Source: Closterium sp. NIES-65 (taxonomy: Eukaryota > Streptophyta > Zygnematophyceae > Desmidiales > Closteriaceae). From it: a stretch of 64,000 bases of DNA. Below the pieces are notes generated by a model. The model ran no database searches, was not told the DNA's origin, and saw nothing but the letters and a program-made list of their open reading frames with translations. Where the stretch lies: contig CANXME010002566.1 in NCBI GenBank assembly GCA_948144175.1, forward strand, positions 122,650-186,649, given 5' to 3'. Shown piece by piece: positions 36,124 to 52,700 of this stretch. The number at the start of each line of letters is the position of its first letter. Position 1 is the first letter of the stretch. The position numbers and the translations under genes are program-made.

Positions 36124-39100
36124 TTAGTCATCGCCAGTCAAGATGTAGTTGAGCGTCTCAAACAGGACTTGCAAGGCCTTCTCCTCCTCCTTCTCTCCCA
36201 ACCCCGTGCCACCGCCCTCCATCCCTTTAAACACCTCCCTTTTGAGCACAATTGCTGTCGCACCTGCTGCCTTCATCATCCGCACATCCTCCACAGATGA
36301 GGCGCCCTGTGTGGTTACCATGTAACCAGCACATCAGCAAGCAAGTTACGACTTAGTGCATCCACGAAAGAATGCATGAATATATGCATGAAGCCATGGA
36401 GAGATGTGCACTATCCATCGTGTGATTACAGACGCACTGACCTGTACTGCAGCTTTTAAGAACTACCACATTCTACCAGCAAAGAAAAGGGTTACATTGT
36501 GCAGATGGTAACCAACTCACAACGAGAGCAGCAGCACCAAAGGGCATGGAGGAGAGCAACGACCTGGCTACGCTCTGCCTGAACCCGGGTGCTGACACCT
36601 GTGGGGGAGGAGGGGACAGATGTGGGGGAGGAGACCCATGAGGGGAGGGACGACAGATAGCATATGGTGAGAAGACAGAGGGCACGCTGCAAGCTCCACA
36701 AGGCATGGAGGAGAGCAACGACTTGGCTACGCTCTGCCTGAACCCGGGTGCTGACACCTGTGGGGGAGGAGGGGTCGGATGTGGGGGAGGAGACCCATGT
36801 GGAAAGGGAAGACAATGCGACACTTGTGACCATGCTGCACATAGCATCCCTGCGTCCATGCTGACATGACATCCCTGCGCCCATGCTGACATGGCATCCC
36901 TGCGCCCATGCTGACATGGCATCCCTGCGTCCATGCTGACAACCATGTGTCCATGCTGACAACCATGTGTCCATGCTGACAACCATGTGTCAATGCTGAC
37001 AACCCAGTGCTGATTTCAGTGGCGATAAGGAGGAGTGAGAGTGGACAGGGGATAGGGGATAGGGGATAGGGGATAGGGGATAGGGGATAGGGGATAGGGG
37101 ATAGGGGATAGGGGATAGGGGATAGGGGATAGGGGATAGGGGATAGGGGATAGGGGATAGGGGATAGGGGAGAGGGAAGGGGGGAGCGGGGAGAGGGAGT
37201 AGGGGATGAAATAATTTGGGAAAGAGATTGAGGTGATGCGCAGCGGTGCTGGTGCCCAATGTGACTTTTGAGTCGACTCAAAAGTCACCTTGAGGTGATG
37301 CACAGCGGTGCTAGTGCCCAATGTAGCATTTGCGAAGAGTAGCCGGACCGAAGAAGGAACTTTGGTGGTTGAAACTCACTGTCACTGCTAGCCGTCTATC
37401 AACTCACTGCTAACAGTCGGCGACCACACTGCCAGCAGTCTATCAACTCACTGCTAACCGTCAGTGAACACCCTGCCAGCCGTCAATGAACTCACAGCGA
37501 GCCCAACAGAGAGGTTGAGGCCATAGAGGGGAATGGCGAGCGGCTCCAGTCGCTTCAGCTCCTCCAGATTCACCACCTGATGATGTTGATGGTGGTGCAG
37601 ATGGCGATGGGGATGGGGATGGGGATGGGGATGGGGATGGGGATGGGAATTGTATGAGTGGAAGGGAAACCATGAGGTGACTGTTGGGGTCATGGCTGGT
37701 GCTATCACTGTTGTGACGGTGCTCTTGATGATGCAAACGATGCTGATGATGCTGATGATGCAAATGATGCTGATGGGGTTGATGGGTTTGACGATGTTGT
37801 TGTGCATCGACGATGGTTCATTTACGGTCCCAACTTTGTGAGATTGTCTGCATTGACTCACCTGCTTGACTTGCGTTGACTCACCTTGACTTGCGTTGAC
37901 TCACCTGCTTGACTTGCGTTGACTCACCTCTACTGCCACGTCAACTCCCAGTCCAAAGGCAAAGGCGAGCATTGGAGCCGTGGCTGCACACACATGCATA
38001 CACACACATGGACACACATGGACACACATGGACACACATGGACACACATGGACACACATGGACACACATGGACACACATGGACACACATGGACACACATG
38101 GACACACATGGACACACATGGACACACATGGACACACATGGACACACATGGACACACATGGACACACATGGACACACATGGACACACATGGACACACATG
38201 GACACACATGGACACACATGGACACACATGGACACACATGGACACACATGGACACACATGGACACACATGGACACACATGGACACACATGGACACACATG
38301 GACACACATGGACACACATGGACACACATGGACACACATGGACATACATGCACACATATGCAGACACCGCATACATATGTGTTCAGTCCAACCATCAACA
38401 CACATGCACACACGCATCTATGCATGCATCCATGCACAATGTACGCATGCAGTCACGCAAACACGCTAAAAACGAGCGTACAAACAGGCAAGGCGATAAG
38501 ATAGCAGCAGCTGGTTTCATCGGGCTGGCAAAGCATCACAGCCAGGGGGGTCATCGTGGGTCGTGGCTGTATCGGCTAGGTGCTCTGGGCAGCCAGGATT
38601 GAGGCCGTCAAAATGCTAAGCATGCAAGCCAAAGAGAACCATCTAGCTGCTTAGTGCAGCATTGCCAAGGATTATCTAAAAGTATCTTTGAGGATCTTCA
38701 AAGGTCTTAGAGGTTCTTCTGTGGGGCTGTGGGAAGGTGGTGAAGAGGGTGTGGTGAGGTGGAGCGGCGGGTGTGGGGAGTCACCTTTATTGAGAACCCC
38801 GTGCACTATATGAAAAGCTGCTGCCCCTGCCTCCGCTGCTTCTGCCACCTGCCCTCACTCACTCACTCACTCACTCACACAGACACGCTCTCACTCCCTC
38901 ACTCACCCGCACATGCAAACACCCTCACGCCCAAAATCGCGCACACAATCACAGTTCCTCCACCCATTCAGGCAGCCAGCCGCACACACACATCCCCACC
39001 GCCATGCAGACACACAGAGTCAGTGTGTAAACAATGTACTCACAAAATCAGAGGCATGGGAATCAGATGGGAGGTGCAACGGAAAGTGCTGCTTTTTTCT

Positions 39101-39444
39101 CAAGAGAAGATCTGGTGCCGAGAACAGCAAGATGAAGAAGAAGTGGGTGGTACTGTGGCAGATGGTATGGGTTCCAGTAATAAACACCTGAATGGGATGT
39201 AGCAGGACTACCTGAATGGGATGTAGCATCCAGTCCTTTACAATGACTGGCACTCCAGGGAGGGCTGGTGGGCGTAGAAGAGGAGTGGAGTGGAGACGGG
39301 TAGACGGACATAGGAAGTGTGAAAACGGTTACTGGGATGTCATTTACCCGTGGGGAGGAATGGGGAAACTTGAAAGAATGAATAGATGAGAAGCATAGGA
39401 AAATGAAAAAAGGAAAGGGGAAATGAAAGGCATGGCATTTTGTG

Positions 39445-39488
<44 letters not shown>

Positions 39489-41394
39489 ATGGAAAAATCG
39501 GACACTAGCAGCAGCAGCACACCTCTGGATACAGCTCTGACGTCAGCAAGGCCATCAGGGGAAATCTCCTCATCACAGCACACCATCACCGTGTCCGCTC
39601 CTGGGGAAGCGGCAGGGGAGAAGAGGGGAAGGAGGGGGGGAAGGGAGAGCGGTGGGAGGGGAAGGAGGGGGGGAAGGGAGAGGGGTGGGAGAGGGGAGAG
39701 CGGTGGCTCTTTCTACTCTAAGCGAAGGCCAGCAAACCATCATTGTGCCCGCTCTTGAAAGGGGAGGGGGGACGATGGGGGAAGGGTAAGGAATCTGGTC
39801 CGGAGGGGAGCGGCCTGAAGCAGGGAAGAGAATGGGGAGAGGGAGGGGAGAGCAGCAGAAGGACACACACGTGATGAGTGTGTTCGTGTGAGGGATGTGG
39901 AACAAGGAAGCGGGAGAATTCAACTCTGATCTGAAAGACAAGACAAGGGACTCACTGTAAATTGAGTGGCACTAACTTATTCCACCAACCCTCCCCATCA
40001 ACCCACCCACCCACCCATCCACACACGCACCCACCAACTCCACCCACCCCCTCATCCACCCTCCCATACACGCACCGAGAGCAACGTATTGTGGGCAGCG
40101 CCTGGCAAGGCTCTCAGTCGACTCTGATGGGCGAGCCCCGAGCCACCTCCACCACCAGCGCCGCGCGCTTCCCTGCCCTCCCGCGCCCCCTATCTCCCCA
40201 TCCCCCCTGTCGCCCCCCGGCCCCCGCCCCCAAATTCCCCATCCCCCCTGTCACCCCCTGCCCCCCGCCCCCAAATTCCCCATCCCCCCTGTTCCCTGGG
40301 CGCCCCCAATCTCCCCATCCCCCCTGTCCACCCATGCTCCCACGCACCAAGAGCAACGTATTGTTGGCAGCGCCTGGCAAGGCTCTCAGGGGACTCGGAC
40401 GGGCGCGCGCGCGCGCCACCTCCACCACCAGCGTCGTGCGCCCCCAATCCGCCCCCCCTGGCCCCTCCAGGCCGCCCCCGCCCTCCGCGCCCGGGGCCCC
40501 GCGCAGCAGCAGGTCTGTGAGCTGCGCGGGCGGGTGCAGACGCACTGCGCCCTCCAGACGGCGGTTCACCTCGTCCTGCCCCATCTGCTGCAGCCGCGCC
40601 TGTGGGAAAGGGGAGGGGTCGGCCGGAGGAAGGGGGGAAGGTGGAAGGAACGGGGTACGGATGTGCGGGCGGGTGCAGACGCACTGCGCCCTCCAGGCGG
40701 CGATTCACCTCGTCCTGCCCCATCTGCTGCAGCCGCGCCTGCGGGACCGCGGACGCGCGGGGAAGGGGAGGTGGAGGAAGGGGAGGGGAGGGTGAGAGGG
40801 AAAGGGGGGATTATGGATGGGGAGGGGAGAACGGGGTAACAAGGCTGAGGCGCGCTGTCGATTGCTAGCAGTCCTAGGCGACTCACTCTTATCTGTACGG
40901 GTTTTACGGCGCCTCGAACGAGTCTCACCTGCACCGAGTCTCACCTGCACCGAGTCTCACCTGCACCGAGTCTCACCTGCACCGAGTCTCACTTGCACCG
41001 AGTCTCACCTGCACCGAGTCTCACCTGCACCGAACGGTCTCTTCAAACAATGCTCTCACCTGCACCGACTCTCACCCACCTGCACCGTAGCGTGTTTCCG
41101 GCGGATGATGCTTCCCAGCCGCGACTTGCTCCCGCCCCCTCCGTCCCCATCCTCACCGTCAGATGCGCATCGAACGGCCAGCGACGGTCGTTGGATTCGC
41201 GGTGCCGCGGATTGCGGAACAGGCACCAATGTGGACGCGCGGAAGGATGAGCACGATGAGAGAGAGAGGTTGGTGGCGCGGGGAATGTGGCAAGCAGGGG
41301 AGGGACAAGTAGGCGAAGCCATGCGCATTGGACGGCAGATGCGGCGAGAAATGCGGTGCGGAACCTGTCTGGCCAACTTCCCTCCTTTGACCAT
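36124..41394 (-). CDS. Plastid-type TIM-barrel protein (IGPS/aldolase-like), multi-exon
   Basis: Exons inferred from GT-AG sites and frame: 41,394-41,080, 40,928-40,887, 40,599-40,348, 39,600 to about 39,487, 38,848-38,785, 37,983-37,928, 37,576-37,496, 36,598-36,521, 36,306-36,124 (stop). The first exon is Ser/Arg/Pro-rich, like a plastid transit peptide. Later exons read as a (beta/alpha)8 barrel: [109 protein letters not shown]. The style resembles indole-3-glycerol-phosphate-synthase-like plastid proteins; the exact function is not claimed. Two oddities: the third exon loses frame across a GC-dinucleotide run near 40,405, and the fourth ends in a 36-base homopolymer where a donor should be. 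Exon copies lie in its introns. It is tandem with the katanin-like gene, 301 bp apart. Confidence 0.6.
36680..36770 (-). repeat. Extra copy of the penultimate TIM-barrel exon
   Basis: The exon at 36,521-36,598 is repeated here with its splice acceptor (CCCCCACAG before GTGTCAGCACCC) and about 50 coding bases ([19 protein letters not shown]). The copy then diverges and has no donor. Reading order puts it in the intron just upstream of the real exon. Confidence 0.8.
36830..37005. repeat. Tandem CCATGCTGACA repeats in intron
   Basis: Two unit types alternate: about 25 bp (ATCCCTGCGCCCATGCTGAC) and 17 bp (AACCATGTGTCCATGCTGAC), together some eight copies. No coding role is apparent; the ORFs here are by-products. 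Confidence 0.75.
37040..37170. repeat. GGGGATA heptanucleotide array
   Basis: About 18 perfect copies of a 7-bp unit lie in an intron of the TIM-barrel gene. The G-rich plus strand could form G-quadruplexes. The unit has the length of a plant telomere repeat (TTTAGGG) but not its sequence. Confidence 0.9.
37222..37330. repeat. Direct repeat flanking a perfect 28-bp palindrome
   Basis: A 37-bp segment (TTGAGGTGATGCRCAGCGGT...) occurs twice, separated by a perfect palindrome at 37,261-37,288 centred on GAGTCGACTC. The structure could extrude a cruciform or fold as a hairpin in RNA. Confidence 0.8.
38005..38345. repeat. 10-bp minisatellite (GACACACATG), about 34 copies
   Basis: A near-perfect tandem array with unit GACACACATG ends about 20 bases from the splice acceptor of the TIM-barrel exon at 37,928-37,983. 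Because 10 is not a multiple of 3, all frames on both strands stay open, giving false long reading frames. On the transcribed strand the array reads as CATGTGTGTC, a GU-rich tract that could influence splicing. Confidence 0.93.
39451..39486 (+). repeat. 36-base poly(T) at a predicted exon boundary
   Basis: An uninterrupted T36 on the plus strand (A36 in the sense of the TIM-barrel gene) directly follows the last conserved codons (VSDFSMQ) of the exon starting at 39,600. No GT donor is seen at the expected place. It could be homopolymer growth into the donor site or an assembly problem. Confidence 0.85.
40040..40180 (-). repeat. Extra copy of the end of TIM-barrel exon 3
   Basis: The segment coding VVEVAR...[12 protein letters not shown] with its donor (GTGCGT) at about 40,348-40,440 is repeated here in diverged form. 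The copy is also out of frame with itself. It lies in the intron downstream of the main exon. Confidence 0.7.
40672..40748 (-). repeat. Extra copy of the start of TIM-barrel exon 3
   Basis: The acceptor and first roughly 65 coding bases ([20 protein letters not shown]) of the exon at 40,348-40,599 are repeated here, upstream in the sense of the gene, without the rest of the exon. Confidence 0.8.
40918..41035 (-). repeat. 16-bp tandem repeat of a splice-site sequence
   Basis: Seven to eight copies of a unit that reads GTGCAGGTGAGACTCG on the minus strand. Each unit holds both an acceptor-like GCAG and a donor-like GGTGAG. The last unit merges into the small exon at 40,887-40,928, and a related copy follows exon 1 at 41,060-41,080. 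Confidence 0.85.
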
Positions 41395-41695
41395 TCTTGA
41401 GGGAGGCTCGAGAAACCAACCCGCTACACGCTTTGAAGGTTGTCCTTACGGAATAACAATAAAGTAGCACAATATTTCTGGTTGCAGCTATGATACGGTT
41501 CCAGTACTCTCAGATTCACATTATACGAATGCGACTAGGTGATATTCAATGACAGCTATCAAGGGGAAAAATATACAATGCCACATTTTACTGGATCGTT
41601 TTCCTAACATCTTAGTCATGAATGAAATCATTTTATACAATTGCTCCTTATGGAGCCTATCAAAACATACACTACACACACATCATTCTTTCATT
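41395..41695. other. Spacer between katanin-like and TIM-barrel genes
   Basis: About 300 AT-richer bases with no gene. Both neighbours are on the minus strand, so this holds the 3' end of the katanin-like transcript and the promoter of the TIM-barrel gene. Confidence 0.55.
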
Positions 41696-48047
<6,352 letters not shown>

Positions 48048-48697
48048 GGCCGTCAGTACTGAATAGGAACTGATGTGCTTGTATCGATCGCTGAGATTTC
48101 GTTAATGAAACGACGGAAACAAAATAAGCCGACGCTCGTCCATTGATCGACATGCGCCTGCCTCGGTCCTACGACCGACAAGCGAATGTCTGAGAAACGG
48201 ATGCTAATGACCGAGGAATTTCGGGGACTTGAGCAGCAGGAAAACCATCGAACGCTGCTCTTCGCCGCAGCAGCGTCGCCTGTCCGTCACGTCCGTGTGT
48301 AAACTTGATTGTGGAGTGAGTGCGGCGCGTGTACTTGCACAGCCATGGGAATTCTCGATGACCAGAACCAGAACCGCAATGCAGTAGAAACCCAGCAAGA
48401 AAGTCTCAAGCGTAACATCGCTGGCGAATGCATGTGGCGAAAGCATGTGGCGAAACCGGAAGGCGGAGGGGGAGGAGTTAGGTCAGGAGGGAAAGGAGAG
48501 GAAGCGCGTTCCAGTCTGCAGTTGCACAGTTGCATTGCGTTGCAACAGAAACGGCGTGTGGGTGACACCCAACCCAACCCACCCTGCCGAGTCGCGTACA
48601 GCGGCACAATATCGAGGCAGCTAAAACTTATCAAAGGGAAACATCAAAACGTGAAAGAACCTAATTGATTGAAGATCCTACTCATTGATGTACATAA
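48048..48697. other. Upstream region of the katanin-like gene
   Basis: No gene recognised in 650 bases before the LINE. It presumably holds the katanin promoter and 5' UTR. Open frames here are short and without family likeness. Confidence 0.5.
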
Positions 48698-49709
48698 GAT
48701 GTATGTGCTATCACCTTTTGAATGTTCTTTTGAAAGGTGAATGACCAAGGTGAGGCAGACAGCTGGCTCTACCGCGAGAATAGACAATGACAGCTCCGCC
48801 AAGGATTCCGCCTGACGGCTTTAAGGAGCTCGTTTGTGAAGACCACGTATTAGTTGGTCACAATGTTCACAGATTCGGAACCGCCTTACTGTTACGAAGC
48901 TTAAGATACACTTCTTGTGTCCAACATACGGACATTGTATCTTTTGTCTCAAGGGGTCTGTTTTCCGTGACAGTCACTAACACCAAGGTCTCGCGACAGT
49001 TTCCATGGCTGATCAGAGCGGCAAGGTCAAGGGTTGACACCTGTTCATTGCATTATCACCAAGGCTCCCGTTTCGGGCTGTTTCAAGCGCCTTTATTGGC
49101 TTGCTATCTACTACAAGATTCGGGGAGCAAGCTACTTTCTAGCACCACATCCTCTCGGTGTTTCAAGTTCAAGGATTTAAGCAACGACAATGGTGGTGCT
49201 GGCTCAGTGCTCAGACTTTGGCTTTCACCACAGAGTGGTTTTCAGATTCCGCCTTGTCATCATCGCACTATGTCCAGGATGACGACCAGGAATGGAGGGG
49301 TTCGTCACACGGACACTTTGGCTGGTAATGCTCTAGACAAGGCTAAGGAGGTGTCTGCTGCAGTTGACGCTTCAGCATCTTCGTCTGTCAAACGTACGTC
49401 GGACTTGTTTACAGAGACGGACAAGGACGCGCTTCAGCCGGGAGTGACGGCGCAGCGTGTGCAGGAGGCTGCACGGAGTTTGATGGGATCAGCGATCCCT
49501 GCTGCAACGGCGGCTTCTACGGATGGTGCTGATAAGCCTGTACCTGCATATGGTGCGGGAGGCAGCAATGATAATCAGGAGAAGCGTCATGTTACGACGA
49601 CTGTTTAATCTATGGATGACGAAGAGGACGATGACGGGTACCTCAGTGATGATCCCGAGGAGCGGTATGATGTGTCCGTGAAGAACGAGGTTGCTCAGCG
49701 TGTTCGTTT

Positions 49710-52700
49710 TGTCAGAACTTATAGCTTACTTGTTTCTGTAGGCTATAGTGGGGTATCCCATAGGGGGTACAACCCAATTAGGGTTTCCTATTTGTACTCA
49801 CTTCGTTCATAGTCATTCTCATTCTCGTTCTTTGTTTTCACATGGAATCAGAGCAGGTTCCCTCCTAGGGACTGCTTCTAGGGCCCACCGAACCGCGCCC
49901 CGAGGCGCGTTTTTTTTTAGCGACCCGTCGTGTCGCCCCTAGCGGACCGTTGCGCCGCCCTTCCCCTCGCGGCTCCGCCGCCCTTCCCTAGCGGCCCCGC
50001 CGCCCTTCGATCGCGGCCCCGCCGCCCTCTGCTACGCGGCCCCGCCGCCGCCCTTCGATCGCGGCCCCCGCCGCCCTCGGCTACGCGGCCCCGCCGCCCT
50101 CTGCCTCGCGGCCCCGCCGCCCTCTGCCTCGCGGGCCCCGCCGCCCTCTGCTACGCGGCCCCGCCGCCCTCTGCTACGCGGCCCCGCCGCCTTTCGATCG
50201 CGGCCCCGCCGCCCTTTGCCACGCGACCCCGCCGCCCTCTGCTACGCGGCCCCGCCGCCCTCTGCTACGCGGCCCCGCCGCCCTTCGATCGCGGCCCCGC
50301 CGCCCTCTGCTACGCGGCCCCGCCGCCCTCTGCTACGCGGCCCCGCCGCCCCCTGCTACGCGGCCCCGCCGCTCTCTTCGGTCGCGGCCCCGCCGCCCTC
50401 TGCTACGCGGCCCCGCCGCCCTCTGCTACGCGGCCCCGCCGCCCTCTGCTACGCGGCCCCGCCGCTCTCTTTCGGTCGCGGCCCCGCCGCCACTCTGCTA
50501 CGCGGCCCCGCCGATCCGCCCAGCAGCAGCCGCCGCCGCCTGAGCCGCCGCCGAGCCGCCGCCGAGCCGTCGCCGAGCCGCCGCCGAGCCGCCGCCGAGC
50601 CGCCGCCGAGCCGCCCGAGCCGCCGCCGAGCCGCCCGTGACGCCCGAGCCGCCCGCGCCGCCCAGCAGCAGCCGAGCCGCCGCCGAGCCGCCGCCGCCTG
50701 AGCCGCCGCCGAGCCGCCGCCGAGCCGCCGCCGAGCCGCCGCCGAGCCGCCGCCCGAGCCGCCGTCGTGCCGCCCGAGCGGCCCGCGCCGCCTGAGCCGC
50801 CTGCGGAGCCGTGCTGCTGTTCCTCTGCTGCTGACCTACCCGCCTCTCCCAGCCCGGTGAGATTTTCAGCTGCTGTCATGGCCACCCCCAATGTTCTTAC
50901 CTTTGACGCTGAGGGGAGGGCCATTGACTTTGCCGTCTGGATTGAAGACCTGCAGCTGTACTTACTGTGTGATGCGATAGATGAGGTCTCTCTCTTTGAC
51001 TTTGTCTCTGGCGCTGTCCCTGCCCCACCTGCTGATGCTGACTTTGCCGTTCGCTCCAAGTGGGCGACCCGCGATGCTGCTGCACGTCTTGCTGTGCGTC
51101 GCCACCTCCCTTCCTCTGAGCGTGCCCACTTTAGTCAGTGCAAGACCGCTCAGGCCTTGTACGACGCTGTAGTTGCACGCTACTCCTCCCCTTCCTCCGC
51201 TACCCTTAGCCGCCTCATGCTACCGTTTCTCTTCCCTGACCTCGCTTCCTTTCCCACTGTCGCTGACCTCGTTACCCACCTCCGTGCTAGTGACACCCGC
51301 TACCGCGCTGCCCTTCCTGCTGAGTTCCGCGCTGCGAACCCTCCTCCCATGTACATCACTCTCTACTTTCTCGTCACCCGTCTCCCTGAGTCCCTTCATG
51401 TCGTTAGGGACCAGTTTCTCTCTGTCTGTCCCACCACTCTCACTGTCGACCTCCTTGAGGAGTCCCTGCTAGCAGCTGAGAAGAGTATTGTTGCTGTAGG
51501 GGCCTCTCGGGGTGACCCTCGCACCCCCATCTTTGAGGGGTGTGGTCCTTCCCCCCTGCTGCCCTCTGTCGCCTCTGCCGCTGCGGCCGACCTCACTGGT
51601 TTTGAGTCGGTCGGCGCGGCGTCTGCCCCCAGCGGCAGACGCCGCGCTGGCAAGGGCAAGGGGGGCAAGGGAGCGGGTGGGGCTAGAGGGGGCGGTGGAG
51701 GAGGCGGTGGGGGTGGCGGGGGGAGTGGGGGTGGCGGTGGGGGTGGTGGCGGGAGTGGAGGTACTGGTGGCGGCGGTGGAGGCGGAGGTGGCGGCGGGGG
51801 TGGTAGCGGAGGAGGCGGTGGGAGCGGTGGGAGCGACGGTCCTGGTGGGGGAGGTGGAGGTGGAGACGGGGGTGGCGGTGGAGGCGGGGGTGGCAGTGGA
51901 GGCGGGGGTCGGAGTGGCTCGTCCCAGCGGAGCAGCTCTGGGGGTGGTCAGCGCCAGCAGTAGCAGCAGCCGCAGCCGCAGCAGCAGCCACAGCAGCAGC
52001 AGCGCTCTCGCACCGTCCCCGCCCCTCAGCAGCTCCGTGAGTGGTACTCGCAGCGTCAGCGTGGTGGTGCGCTTGGTCCTTGCCCCTACGTTCTCCGCAC
52101 CGGTGACCGTGCAGGGGAGAGGTGTGGAGGCGCCCACACTGCCCGCCGCTGCTTTGGCCGCCTGACTGACGCCTGGCGTCAGCAGTTTCCGGAGGCAGCT
52201 GAGATCCCCCGCTGGGGAGAGCTGTCTAGGGCTGGTGTAGCTATTTATGATCTTGATTTTGATGCTATTCTCTCTGCTATGTATGCTGCGATTGGTAGTG
52301 ATGAGGATGACTGTTACCGGTGTTTCCCGCCCGACCCGGGCATTGGTACTGCCGCGTCAGGTACTAGTGAGGCTGCTGCTCTAGGTGCCAGTGCGTCTGT
52401 GCTCTCAGGTGCTGGTGAGTCTGCCCTCTCAGGTACTGTGTCGGCTTCGGCCTCTCACACCTTCACCCTTGACTCTGGAGCGTCTCGCTCCTTCTTTCGG
52501 GACCGCACCACTCTCACGCCGCTGAGTCGGCCGGTTGCGGTGTCCCTGGCTGACCCCTCTGGGGGGCCTGTCCTGTCTCGCTTCTCCACTGTCCTCCCGT
52601 GTCCGGCGGCCCCCTCTGGCACCCTGACTGGTCTTTACCTCCCCTCGTTCTCGACGAACTTGGTGAGTGGTGCTGACCTCCAAGATGCGGGTGTCCACCA

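Noticed and set aside
37040-37170. Telomere repeat or chromosome end
   Set aside because: The unit GGGGATA differs from known plant or algal telomere units and lies inside a gene.
37909-38602. Overlapping long ORFs on both strands rich in Thr-His-Gly or Val-Cys
   Set aside because: They are produced by the 10-bp GACACACATG array, which stays open in every frame.
39962-40795. Plus-strand Pro/Arg-rich ORF
   Set aside because: It overlaps TIM-barrel exon 3 and its copies on the other strand and is only a GC-rich shadow.
50767-51963. Independent host gene starting MPPERPAPPEPPAEPCC
   Set aside because: It is the leader and gag of Copia D; the matching gag occurs in Copia B.
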